From contig NADL03000537.1 in the NCBI GenBank assembly GCA_002205965.3, positions 310,001 through 374,000 of the forward strand: a DNA stretch of 64,000 bases, written 5' to 3'. Positions 44,040-53,726 of this stretch are shown one piece after another. Position 1 is the stretch's first letter. Each line of letters begins with the position of its first letter. This stretch comes from Kappaphycus alvarezii (taxonomy: Eukaryota; Rhodophyta; Florideophyceae; Gigartinales; Solieriaceae). The notes under the pieces are model-generated. The model was not told the DNA's origin, searched no databases, and was given only the letters and a program-made list of their open reading frames with translations. Position numbers and translations under genes: made by a program.

Positions 44040-46357
44040 GACGGCTTCCCCGGAAAAACCAGCAGCGCCGTAGAAATGAAGCGTTCACAACCTCGTGGCA
44101 CGTCAGCACCACCGGTGGGGACATTGAGTACGGTCGGTCCGCCTTCGGTCTCGACGACGACCGAGCTCGAGCCCCCGCCGTCCAAACCCATGGCGTTCTC
44201 AAGACCTAAGTCCAGGGCAAGCTGGGCGAGCTCACCAAAGGTCATCCCGGCCGAGTCGCTGTTCGGACCGCAGCCAAATGCCCGGCCGGATACCGTTCCC
44301 AACACGACCCTACCGTCGCCGCGCTGGCCGATGAAACTGCGCGCTGCTTCGTAGGATTCGAATAGGCGGGGGAGAAAAAAAGACATGACACTGGAGTCTT
44401 TCTGACCAAATTCCTCGACCCGAAAATCGACCTCGATTTGACCATCTCTGACCAGCTGCGGTCCGCTAGCCATCGCTTCCACAACGTCTTCACGGCCGAA
44501 ATCATTCAAGACTTTAACAGAATCGCCAACCCGCATTTTTCGTACGAGAGGATGTGCGTTGGGGAAACTGAGTACGAAGCCGGTGAATGGAATGATGGTG
44601 TCGCCGCCTTGTTTGATGCCCGCGATCTTTCCATTGACCACCGAAAAATCGGTGTGCTCCGGTTGTGCAAGACTCCTGAAGCCCGACACCGACGTCGTAA
44701 AACCGATCTCCCGGCGATGGCAGGGGCGATTATCAGCCTGCCAATGGATCTTCTTCCCGCGAATGATCACCCCGGTCATGCGCACCCGACGAATATGGGT
44801 TCGACCATCGGCGGTTACGATGAATGTGCAGCGGTTGAAAATAGGTGGCGCTAATTCGCGTCCGTCCCTCACGAACCAGCCGACGGGATCGCCAAAGCGT
44901 AAACCCGGAGGCTTTGAAAGATCGAGACCCAGCTCTCTGCCGTAGATGTAGTGGCCATAATCGAAGTAAAAATTCCCATTGATGCCAGCGATAGCCTGCT
45001 TCGACCGGACGACATCAGCGAGGCGAAACATCCCCGCGGCACGAAAGCTCGCCTCGTCTGGCGATCCACCCGCATCGAAAGGGGCAAATAGTTTTCGAAA
45101 CGCGTGGTAAGCGAGGCGATCGCCGTCGCCAATCGTGCATGAAAATCTGTTTTTTTCAGGGTCAATTTCGACGAAATCCACCCGAATATTCTTCCGTCCG
45201 TACTCAAAATCGATGGCCTCGTTGATCTGAACGACTCTCCCGGCCGCCGCTGGATAGCTGACGCGGCTGCCGGTCCCCGTCACAAAGCGATTGATGTCCA
45301 GAGGGCCGCACCACTGGAGAGAGCGTAGATCGTCTTCTCCCTTATAGGGTCCTCCCTCGACCAGCGCTTTCGTCTGAGGGTCGAGCAGCGCTTTCACCTC
45401 GGAGCGTGCTTTCCCATCCAGCACCCGAAAGAGGGCACAGGCTTGGCCGCATGAGGTTTCGCTTCCGGAAGCACAAACGTCGCGCACAAGCTCAGCCACC
45501 CGCGCGACCGGCGCTCGACGGACGATGTGTTCGGCCTGATCACGCGTAAGCGCGGAGTCGACGATTCGACGCAGAGCGCGAACGCTGCTCGCCTCAAGGA
45601 GATGCGCAAGCCCCGAATCTTCCATGGCGCAAAGAATCGGAGCGACGCGTACCGGGCGATCGACCCCCACCACCATAGCATCCACAAGTTGAGCGGCCTC
45701 ATCGGGGGCTAAAGCGTGAAGAACTGTGGCTATTCGCCGGTCTGCGACGCGGGTGTAGTCGTCCAACAGAATTCTCGCCGCCACCGGCGCTTCTTGGCGC
45801 GCCAAGAGCTGCGCAAGCCGCTCGGTGTCGAGTTGCTCCACCAATTTCGGTATCAGATCGCGATAAGGCTCGATCTTGTTCTCGGCATAAAGTCGTTCTT
45901 CATTCGATACGATCCAGCGAAGCTGCAGCGCCGCACTCGCCAGATCCTCGCGTTCCAAACGGTCGAGCAGATCGGGTAAATCGCCTCTCCAAGCCTGAAC
46001 GCTGGGATCATCGCTGTCGTCGATATCATCCACGTGGCCCGGGCGGTCCGATTCGTCTGCCGGTCTGATCGAAAAGCGCCGATGCAAACGTTCGCAATCG
46101 AGCTGCGCCTGAAGTGCCGCCGATTCCAGCGTCAACACGATGGAAACCGACAGTGCGTCGGATCGATCAGCAAGACTTCGGAGGGCTTGCAACGCTTGTG
46201 GCTCGGCGGAGTCGAACGGCGTCAGGTCGAAAACCAGCTCTCCCGAAGCAGCCGAGAGATGTTCACCAAACGCCCGAACGTGCTCCAGCGTCAACGCTCG
46301 AGCGATGAAACCTTGCGAAATCGCCACAATGCTATCCAATCTGCGCTTCTGCGCCAA
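44036..46357 (-). CDS. Phosphodiester glycosidase (NAGPA) domain protein with STAS-like and helical N-terminal regions
   Basis: 773 aa. The C-terminal ~400 residues match the NAGPA/phosphodiester glycosidase family: AGINGNFYFDYG, VVNGKIAGIKQGGDTIIPFTG, VMASGPQLV-type, GTVSGRAFGCGPNSDSAGMT and the terminal GLDGGGSSSVVV motif. Related enzymes cleave GlcNAc-1-phosphodiesters or exopolysaccharide linkages. The first ~95 residues (ELVFDLTPFDSAEPQALQAL) resemble a STAS fold, and residues ~120-345 are repetitive helices. No signal peptide is seen, which is odd for a glycan-cleaving enzyme. It overlaps the upstream GT4 by 26 bp. Confidence 0.78.
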   Translation of the reverse strand: MAQKRRLDSIVAISQGFIARALTLEHVRAFGEHLSAASGELVFDLTPFDSAEPQALQALRSLADRSDALSVSIVLTLESAALQAQLDCERLHRRFSIRPADESDRPGHVDDIDDSDDPSVQAWRGDLPDLLDRLEREDLASAALQLRWIVSNEERLYAENKIEPYRDLIPKLVEQLDTERLAQLLARQEAPVAARILLDDYTRVADRRIATVLHALAPDEAAQLVDAMVVGVDRPVRVAPILCAMEDSGLAHLLEASSVRALRRIVDSALTRDQAEHIVRRAPVARVAELVRDVCASGSETSCGQACALFRVLDGKARSEVKALLDPQTKALVEGGPYKGEDDLRSLQWCGPLDINRFVTGTGSRVSYPAAAGRVVQINEAIDFEYGRKNIRVDFVEIDPEKNRFSCTIGDGDRLAYHAFRKLFAPFDAGGSPDEASFRAAGMFRLADVVRSKQAIAGINGNFYFDYGHYIYGRELGLDLSKPPGLRFGDPVGWFVRDGRELAPPIFNRCTFIVTADGRTHIRRVRMTGVIIRGKKIHWQADNRPCHRREIGFTTSVSGFRSLAQPEHTDFSVVNGKIAGIKQGGDTIIPFTGFVLSFPNAHPLVRKMRVGDSVKVLNDFGREDVVEAMASGPQLVRDGQIEVDFRVEEFGQKDSSVMSFFLPRLFESYEAARSFIGQRGDGRVVLGTVSGRAFGCGPNSDSAGMTFGELAQLALDLGLENAMGLDGGGSSSVVVETEGGPTVLNVPTGGADVPRGCERFISTALLVFPGKPS

Positions 46358-47951
46358 CGGCCAAGGTTTTGCCGTAAGTTTCTCGAACCCGCCTTGCGAT
46401 GGAGGGCCAGCCGAATCGCGCTTCTGCGACCTCTCGGGCCTGGTGAAGCGGGCCTCGGGTGCGCTTGATGTTCACACCTAAGACGCGGCGCAGCTCGGAG
46501 ACGAGCCGCTTCGGCGACGCGTCGAGTTCGAGATCGCGACAGTCTTCAGGCAGCTCGCCGAGCGTTTCCTCAAAAAACCGTTTGGTCCCGCCGATGCTCG
46601 TGGCCACGGGCGGAATGCCGACGGCTAAGGATTCGGCCAGCGAGAGCGGGTAGGCTTCGGGAACAATCGATGGAAGAACCGTCAAATCAGCGGAGGCCAG
46701 AACCGGCGCGAGCTCGCGATGGTCAAGGTATCCCAAAAACGCGACGCGTTTCGAATACGCGGTGCACTCAGCCGCGTCGCAAAGCTCTTCAAATCGCCTC
46801 GGGGCGGTGAATGCTTCGAGGTGGTCTAGCGCCTCGCGCGGTTTATGGTCGAATTCCCAACCCAAGGCGACAACTCGCCGGAAGAAGGCGAGGTCGCGAT
46901 GGACGATCGCACGCACGAGGAGCTCGAGTGGCTCGCGAAACGACCCCTCCCCCACGATGAGCAGGCGAGCCGGCGCCAAAAAAGCCACCGAAGTCACCAA
47001 GGCATGAACACCTTTTCCGGCAACAAGCTTGCCAGCAAACACCACCAGCGGCTCCGAGCCCCACGCGATGGCGTCCAATTTATCGTCGAGGTCGGCGTCG
47101 GCGGATCGATGCGAGTAGCGTGCGCGATACGTTTCGGAAAGCTGCAAAAGGTCAGGGTCCCTGAGAGAACATGCCGCGGCGTAATATTCATCCATCAGCT
47201 TCGCTGAGCAGCCTGACGGATGCGACGACACGATGTTCGGCCGGCAAGCCCTGAGCTGTTGGCGCGGCGTGAACATGGCCAAGTCAACCCCAGTCGGGGC
47301 GATCGTCGATTTCTCACGAACGCTGAGCGAGGGGACCCAGAGATCATCGATTCGATCGAGCATTTCAGATCCGCCGACGATCAAGCCATCGCACGCCTCC
47401 AAGCCCGCTTTGGCCATACACGCATACTTTGGATCCTTCTTCACGACGTATTCGATGGCGCTACCATGGGGGGTGATCACAAAACGGCATCCGGTGTTCA
47501 TCGACACCCGTCGCGCCACCTCGGGCATCGCGACCACGTGGTTGGCATGCACAAGATCTATTCGATGGTATTCAACTATTCGCTGGACGGTGATGGTGTG
47601 GTTTTCGATGTAGCTTGCCAATTCTTGATCGGTCAACTCAAGAAAGGTTTTGACACACGGAAAACCAGGGTAGTGATCCCAGTTGTAAACCGGCAGTACG
47701 GGACCCAAGAAAGGCCGGTGCAGCACGGCATGGGCCCCGTCAGGTGCTCGCAGAGACGTGTCGGTTCGGACCTGACCCAGAGGGTCGTAGTCGATGACCC
47801 GGGTGATGTGAGCCGGGAGCGTTTCACTTCGTTCGTGGCAGATCACATGCACGTCCTGCCCCAGTCGACACAGGAAGGAGCTCAATCGGTTGACGTAGAG
47901 ATTCGAGCCCGACCCCATCAATCCGTAACCGTGTAAAATCGCGATATTCAC
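46332..47951 (-). CDS. GT4 family glycosyltransferase
   Basis: 539 aa GT-B enzyme with N-terminus IAILHGYGLMGSGSNLYVNRLSSFL, a VITPHGSAIEYV acceptor segment, VVFAGKLVAGKGVH, IVGEGSFRE and the donor motif PSIVPEAYPLSLAE followed by GIPPVATSIGG. It is a longer paralogue of the plus-strand GT4 at 40.0-41.4 kb, with an insertion of about 60 residues before the second domain. It starts inside the end of the polytopic gene (4-bp overlap), so the two are coupled. Confidence 0.87.
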   Translation of the reverse strand: MNIAILHGYGLMGSGSNLYVNRLSSFLCRLGQDVHVICHERSETLPAHITRVIDYDPLGQVRTDTSLRAPDGAHAVLHRPFLGPVLPVYNWDHYPGFPCVKTFLELTDQELASYIENHTITVQRIVEYHRIDLVHANHVVAMPEVARRVSMNTGCRFVITPHGSAIEYVVKKDPKYACMAKAGLEACDGLIVGGSEMLDRIDDLWVPSLSVREKSTIAPTGVDLAMFTPRQQLRACRPNIVSSHPSGCSAKLMDEYYAAACSLRDPDLLQLSETYRARYSHRSADADLDDKLDAIAWGSEPLVVFAGKLVAGKGVHALVTSVAFLAPARLLIVGEGSFREPLELLVRAIVHRDLAFFRRVVALGWEFDHKPREALDHLEAFTAPRRFEELCDAAECTAYSKRVAFLGYLDHRELAPVLASADLTVLPSIVPEAYPLSLAESLAVGIPPVATSIGGTKRFFEETLGELPEDCRDLELDASPKRLVSELRRVLGVNIKRTRGPLHQAREVAEARFGWPSIARRVRETYGKTLAVGAEAQIG

Positions 47952-49957
47952 AAGGCCTCACCCTTCTGAGAGCTTTGGCGATTCTCCTCAGCCCAGATCC
48001 GATTGAGGAGCTCTCGTTCGCGTTCTCGCGTTCGTTCAAGATGGTAAACCACGATCGAGGCGTTTTCGAAGAATACTGTCATGTCATCCGCACGCTTTCG
48101 ATACGTCCGACACCATTGTGCGAGTTGTTGGCTTATCGATGCGCGCTCGGTGGAGGAAATGTCGTCCTGGGCGAGGTCCGGGGGCGTGAATTTCTCCACG
48201 AGAAAGAACGTATGAGGCGAAGGAATCGCGGTTTCCGGTGAGCGTGGGTCCCAGCGGTAAGACTGAACAGGATAACGGGTCAGAAAGTCCTCCCGCGGCA
48301 TATGCCACCCGTATCCCTTGGTGTGGTAAATCAGCTCGGGATGCCCGACGACCGTCCAGGTTCCCGCAACGATTGAGTCCCTGATTCTCTCGTAGGCGAT
48401 CAGGGCATCCGCAGGTTCAGGATGGCGTTGCGCCTCAGCGAGCTCGGGTGGGTAAACCAACAACAGCACCCCCAAAGCGATCATGGCTGGAGCGGTCTGC
48501 CACCTGGAAGCTTTCGTGAAGCCCGTGATCCGGGACATCCATGGTGAGAGCCATGCCCCACATCGCTGCAAAGCCACTCCAACGCAGATGGCTGCCAGGG
48601 GTGCGGTGAGCACGAGCAGCCCTTGGTCGGATAGCACTTGCGGTAAGTTGAATCGCGGCAGCGCCGTCAAGCTCCAGCACCCGAGGTAGAGTGCGCCGAG
48701 AATTTGAGGCGGTCCGGTGGGTTCTTGGTTGCCTCCCGAGGAAGGCAGTAAAATCAACACAATCGCCGCGGCAGCACCGGCCACCAACATCGGGACCTGC
48801 TCGGCGCTCACGGTGGCAGGAGCGACCGCAGTGAGCTCGCGCCAAACCATGTCCTGGTCACGGAAGCCGCGAACCGACCAGGCGATCCCCCCCCAAAGAA
48901 ACGGCAAAATCGCACCGCTAACGCTCATGGACACCAGGGCCAGGGCGCGCGCGCCACGCAACCCGAACGCCACCATCGCGCCTGACGACACCACAACGGC
49001 CGCAAACAGAGCCAACCAAGCCAAGGGATGAACAAACCCCACCAATCCAGCCGCAGCCGCGCAGGTCCATAGGTCGCCCGGCTTTCTCAACGATTGGGCA
49101 TTGAAGACCACCGCCAAGGCCAGCAGAGGCGCTGCAAAGTGCCATGGATGCACTTCGGTCACGTGAGGCTCTCCTCCGAGAAGTGCGCTTCCACCGAATA
49201 ATGCCGCCAGACCCGACGCCAAAAGTGCAGGGCCGAATGATTTATCTCCCGCTATACTTCTTACACCGCAAAAAGCTATCAAAGAGGAGCAGACCGCCAA
49301 GGCGATCCCCACGACTTTCCAAAGCAGGGCTTCGTCCAGGAGGGTAAAGGTTCGCAGCACCACCCCGAGAGCGTGAGCGCCGGTTGGGTAGAATCCCGCC
49401 GATGCAAGCTCACCCGCCCCGAGACTCTTCAAGATATCGAGATGGGCAAATTCTCGCGCTGTTTCGGGGAACGGATAACGCGATAATCCGGGGAGTTTGA
49501 GTAAAATGACTCCGCCGATCACAAAGGTTAAGGCCAGGGTCTGGGGTGCCGAACGCCAAAGCAGAGCTCCCGTCGATCTTAGATGCAGCAGCGCAGCGAT
49601 GGCATGACGATGTGCAAACGCACGAAGACCGACGTAGCCGTCCAGGATATTGTAGATGAAGATATGCGCTCGAGCGGAGAACCCCTGCAGTGCAACCCCG
49701 ATCCTACTGCGATCTCGGTGCCAAACCCGGCCGAGACCAAGCGCGGCAAAACTGACGACCAACGAAGCAGCGTCGAGCATCTCCAGCAACGCCAGCCCGT
49801 GGACGATGACCACGCTGGAAAACGCCATCTTGATCACGCTGGCCAGAGCAGTCGAACCGGTGCCCTGTGGCGCGAAAATCTTGCGCGCCAGGAACCAAAA
49901 GATCAGCCCGGCCCAGAGAAGAACCTTGGCCAGGGCCCATGTCGTCGTAAGGGCCAA
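47948..49957 (-). CDS. Polytopic membrane protein, possible GT-C glycosyltransferase
   Basis: 669 aa with about 12-14 hydrophobic helices up to residue ~510 and a ~150-residue soluble C-terminal tail (VGHPELIYHTKGYGWHMPRED and a charged end). The layout, with an extracytoplasmic PFPETAREFAHLD loop after an early TM, resembles GT-C/PMT-like transferases or O-antigen polymerase-type proteins, but I cannot find a decisive DxD motif and leave the family open. It is the first gene of the minus-strand operon (polytopic, GT4, NAGPA, YvcK). A C8 run at 48887-48894 codes W-G-G and is intact. Confidence 0.6.
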   Translation of the reverse strand: MALTTTWALAKVLLWAGLIFWFLARKIFAPQGTGSTALASVIKMAFSSVVIVHGLALLEMLDAASLVVSFAALGLGRVWHRDRSRIGVALQGFSARAHIFIYNILDGYVGLRAFAHRHAIAALLHLRSTGALLWRSAPQTLALTFVIGGVILLKLPGLSRYPFPETAREFAHLDILKSLGAGELASAGFYPTGAHALGVVLRTFTLLDEALLWKVVGIALAVCSSLIAFCGVRSIAGDKSFGPALLASGLAALFGGSALLGGEPHVTEVHPWHFAAPLLALAVVFNAQSLRKPGDLWTCAAAAGLVGFVHPLAWLALFAAVVVSSGAMVAFGLRGARALALVSMSVSGAILPFLWGGIAWSVRGFRDQDMVWRELTAVAPATVSAEQVPMLVAGAAAAIVLILLPSSGGNQEPTGPPQILGALYLGCWSLTALPRFNLPQVLSDQGLLVLTAPLAAICVGVALQRCGAWLSPWMSRITGFTKASRWQTAPAMIALGVLLLVYPPELAEAQRHPEPADALIAYERIRDSIVAGTWTVVGHPELIYHTKGYGWHMPREDFLTRYPVQSYRWDPRSPETAIPSPHTFFLVEKFTPPDLAQDDISSTERASISQQLAQWCRTYRKRADDMTVFFENASIVVYHLERTRERERELLNRIWAEENRQSSQKGEAL

Positions 49958-49995
49958 CCACGTCCCACTTGGCGATGCTCGCGTTGTGGGAGCAG

Positions 49996-50325
49996 TTACA
50001 AGGCAGCTGCGACACCCTCACCGGGTATGATTGCAAAAACTTTATCCAGATGGGTTAATTCCAGAATTTTCCGAATCGGTTCCCGAGGCCCAGAGAGCTT
50101 CAGATCACCCTCACCGACACGCACCTTCTTGAAGAAACCCACTAAAGCTCCAAGCCCTGATGAATCGATGAAATCGACCCCACTGAGGTCAACGATGAAC
50201 TCCTTATTGCCCTGAGCGAGCAGCGAATTAAATAGCTCCCGCGCCTCCCGGCTTGCGGCAGCATCAAACGATCCGTTCAATGCTATGGTTATGGCGTGGG
50301 CACCATGGCTAACGTCCATTTTCAT
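49996..50325 (-). CDS. STAS-domain anti-sigma factor antagonist (SpoIIAA/RsbV-like)
   Basis: 109 aa from ATG 50325, with AGAGG 7-8 nt upstream. The STAS core FIVDLSGVDFIDSSGLGAL contains S55-S56, where SpoIIAA-type proteins are phosphorylated. The preceding gene encodes both an RsbW-type kinase domain and a PP2C phosphatase, so this is very probably its substrate. The gene overlaps that gene by 17 bp. Confidence 0.9.
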   Translation of the reverse strand: MKMDVSHGAHAITIALNGSFDAAASREARELFNSLLAQGNKEFIVDLSGVDFIDSSGLGALVGFFKKVRVGEGDLKLSGPREPIRKILELTHLDKVFAIIPGEGVAAAL

Positions 50326-51961
50326 TATTTACCTCTCTAAATAACACGCTAAGCAAAGTTAAATCATCGTCGAAAATATTTTTTCTACGATGGATCCTCA
50401 TAGTTTTTAATATTTCCTGGAGTTGATGAGCAGGATTTTTTGAGCTTGATTCTATTAATATGTTTTTGAATTTATGTTCTCCGAATTCCTCGTCATCAGG
50501 CGACATGGCTTCGAGCACACAGTCGGAATAGACAATCAGACGGTCACCTGGCGTCAGAGTGGTTGAACGAGTTTCAAAGGCAAAGTCGAGTCCCATACCG
50601 ACCGGAGGACTACTGCCCTCCACTTGGACGAGATCACCATTAGCTCTCACGATGATAGGCGCCGGATGACCGGCAGCACAGTACGTCAGATCACCACTTC
50701 CTATATCCAAAATGGCATAAAATATGGTTAAATATTGATCATTTTCATTTTTCCCCATCAATTGATCGATCTGCGCGCAAACCTCGGCCGGGGGGGTCAA
50801 TCGGTAGTAGGGAGGTTCGACGCTTTTACCCTTGACGATACTGTCGAGCTTCGGGACCGGGTAAAGAGAGCGATTCAGCCACATGGAGAACATGGCTGCC
50901 GGCACCCCGTGTCCCGACACATCGGCCAGGTAGAACCCAACGGTATGCTCGTCGAGTTGGAAGTAGCTCACCATATCACCACCGACGTAATCGCACGGCC
51001 GAAATAGGGAGTAGAATTCTACGTTTCCAAAGCGCAGTTCGGGCGGGGGTAAAACCGAGTTCTGCAGCCGCCGAGCTTCACGAAGTTGAATCCTGAGTTC
51101 TTCGGCCGCAGATTCAAGAGCTTTGGTCATATCCTTGAGGCGAAAAGCGGCACGAAGGCGAGCACTTAATTCCTGGGCCCGAGGAGGCTTAATGAGGTAC
51201 TCATCCGCTCCTGCGTCAAACCCCGCGACCACATCGGTTGTATCGTTTTTAGCTGTAACCAATAAAATGGGTACAAATTCTTCAGGAGGTAAATCTTTAT
51301 AAGCCTTAAGCGTCTGCATCCCATCTAGTTCGGGCATCATGATATCGAGGAGAGCGGCGTCGAGCTTGGGGTTGTCCTTGAGGATCTTCAGGGCCAGAGC
51401 ACCGTTTTCGACCGCGATAACCTCGCAATCCATTTTTTCGACCAGCCGGGAGATCAAAAACCGAACATCGTCGTCATCATCAGCAACGAGAACCACTCTC
51501 TTGCGAACATCTGCTGTCTTTTGGTCACCACACGGCAAATGACTCGTGAACCGTTTTCGAAGATAAAGGACGTTTTCTTTCTCGCCGATCGCGTAGTGGA
51601 TCTCGCTCATGAGAGCATTGATGAGAAAGAGTCCTCGTCCACCTTCGGCGTTGAGATCTGCAGGGTCAGCGACATCCTTGGGCCACTCGAAGCCCGGCCC
51701 CGTGTCGCGGATCCGGAACTCGATGGCCCGATCACCCATCTCCATTTCAAGGTGGAGCTCTCGACCATCCTCGCCATGGGCGTGTTTGATCACGTTGACC
51801 ACCGCCTCGGTGAAAGCGAGTCGCACGTCGGGGAGGATTTCGGCGAGGACGTCTCCGTAGTGAGCCGTGAGATCGCGCTCAAGTCTTTCCCAGAGCCGAC
51901 CCACGTTTTCGAGCCGGCTCTCGATTGCATCCTGAATTGTGGTCGAGACAGACTGGGACAT
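50309..51961 (-). CDS. Three-domain partner-switch protein: RsbW-type HATPase, receiver, SpoIIE/RsbU PP2C phosphatase
   Basis: 550 aa from ATG 51961 with AGGAG 5 nt upstream. Residues 1-145 are an anti-sigma-factor-type kinase domain: EAVVNVIKHAH (N box), RIRDTGPGF and GGRGLFLINAL (G boxes). Residues 155-275 are a receiver domain with D206 in LLDIMMPELDG and the K of LIKPPR. After a short coiled linker, residues 310-550 are a PP2C domain with YVGGDM, DVSGHGVPAAMFS, CAAGHPAP and FDDDLTLL. It can in principle both phosphorylate and dephosphorylate a STAS partner, with a two-component input. Confidence 0.9.
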   Translation of the reverse strand: MSQSVSTTIQDAIESRLENVGRLWERLERDLTAHYGDVLAEILPDVRLAFTEAVVNVIKHAHGEDGRELHLEMEMGDRAIEFRIRDTGPGFEWPKDVADPADLNAEGGRGLFLINALMSEIHYAIGEKENVLYLRKRFTSHLPCGDQKTADVRKRVVLVADDDDDVRFLISRLVEKMDCEVIAVENGALALKILKDNPKLDAALLDIMMPELDGMQTLKAYKDLPPEEFVPILLVTAKNDTTDVVAGFDAGADEYLIKPPRAQELSARLRAAFRLKDMTKALESAAEELRIQLREARRLQNSVLPPPELRFGNVEFYSLFRPCDYVGGDMVSYFQLDEHTVGFYLADVSGHGVPAAMFSMWLNRSLYPVPKLDSIVKGKSVEPPYYRLTPPAEVCAQIDQLMGKNENDQYLTIFYAILDIGSGDLTYCAAGHPAPIIVRANGDLVQVEGSSPPVGMGLDFAFETRSTTLTPGDRLIVYSDCVLEAMSPDDEEFGEHKFKNILIESSSKNPAHQLQEILKTMRIHRRKNIFDDDLTLLSVLFREVNNENGR

Positions 51962-52170
51962 CGAGTGCTCCTATTCGGCTCATCGACACAAAATAGGTCA
52001 AATTCTAGTGCGGTTAACGCCACTGATCTCGACTTGGAACGACACCCACCATCGGCTCTTGCTCAACTTCATAGTGTTTGTGCCGATGCACTTTCGAGGG
52101 TCGACTGAGCGGACTGACCTTCTGGTGAATAAACACCAAGCATCGTGGTGTCTTGATAGAAAGAGAATGA

Positions 52171-53693
52171 ATGTGCGGAATTGTCGGTTATGCTGGTTCG
52201 CGTGATCTGAGCCACGAAGTCCTTCGGGGGTTAAGCCGCCTTGAATACCGGGGTTATGACTCGGCGGGCTTGGCGATTCTCCCTCCGGGTGGGGAATTGA
52301 AGATCGTAAGAAGCGTTGGTCGGGTTGACACTCTCAGGACAAAACTGAATGGCACCGAACGCGTCGGTGCCCATGGTGGTCTCGCCGTTGGTCACACGCG
52401 CTGGGCCACCCACGGAGCGCCCGAGGAGCGAAATGCCCATCCCCATACCGGTTCGAGAAATGCCCTGGCATTGGTTCATAACGGAATTATCGAGAACTAC
52501 CGGGAGCTTCGCGAAGAGCTTACCCACCAAGGCTACACCTTCAGTTCGGACACCGACACCGAAGTGATCGCATGCTTGATTGAGTCACTCTATGCCGGCG
52601 ATCTCATCAGCGCCGTGCGGGCAGCCTTGCCCAAACTGCGCGGCTCCTATGCACTGGCGGTGATCCACAATGGATCGGAGCCGAAACACATTGTCGCCGC
52701 GCGTTCAGGCAGTCCACTCGTGATCGGGTTGGGGCAGGGTGAGAAGTTTTTGGCTTCGGACGTCTCGGCCTTTGTCGAGCATACGCCGTCTGCCCTCTAC
52801 CTGGAAGAGGGAGACATCGCCGTCCTCACTAGCGACACATTGCAGGTCTTCGATCGCATGGGCCACGAGGTTCGTCGCCAAGAAACGCAGATCACCTGGA
52901 GCGCAGAAGCGGCCCAAAAAGGCGGTTTTGACCATTTCATGCGCAAGGAAATCGATGAGCAGCCTGCGGCGGTCCGGGCAACTCTCACGGGCCGGGTGAT
53001 CAGCAACCACGGCGGACTTGAGCTGCGTATGGCCGAACTCAACCGGCTGATCAACGCTCAAAAATTACCCAAGCGCATCACCATCGCCGCTTGCGGAACC
53101 TCGTACCATGCCGGCGTGGTGGCAAAATACGTGATCGAGGCTCTGACCCGTACCCCGGTCGAGGTCGATGTTGCCTCCGAGTTTCGCTACCGGGATCCGA
53201 TTCTAGACCCCGACATGCTCCTGGTTGTGGTCAGCCAGTCTGGTGAAACCGCCGACACGCTCGCCGCTCTGCGGCTCGCCCAAGCCCGAGGCGCCAAGGT
53301 GCTGGCGATCTGCAATGTTGTCGACAGCACTATTGCTCGCGAGGCCGACGCGGTCCTCTATACCCAAGCGGGTCCAGAGATCGGAGTCGCCTCCACCAAG
53401 GCCTTTACCACCCAACTGGTCATGTTTCAGCTGCTTGCCCTCTACCTTGCAACCCAACGACAAACTCTCCCTCGCCACGCACTTCAACGCCATCTCAGCG
53501 AACTCCTCGACGCGACGCCCTCCATCGAGGAGGCACTCCAATGTGAAGGCCAAATTCGCAAATTAGCCAGAACCTACCACGGTGCACGATTGTTCATGTT
53601 CTTAGGCCGTGGGCTCTATTCCGCCATCGCGTTAGAAGGCGCCCTGAAGCTGAAAGAAATCGCGTACATTCCCGCTGAGGGATACCCCGCCGC

Positions 53694-53726
<33 letters not shown>

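Noticed and set aside
48887..48894. C8 run in the polytopic gene as a frameshift
   Set aside because: The reading frame is intact through the run, encoding W-G-G.
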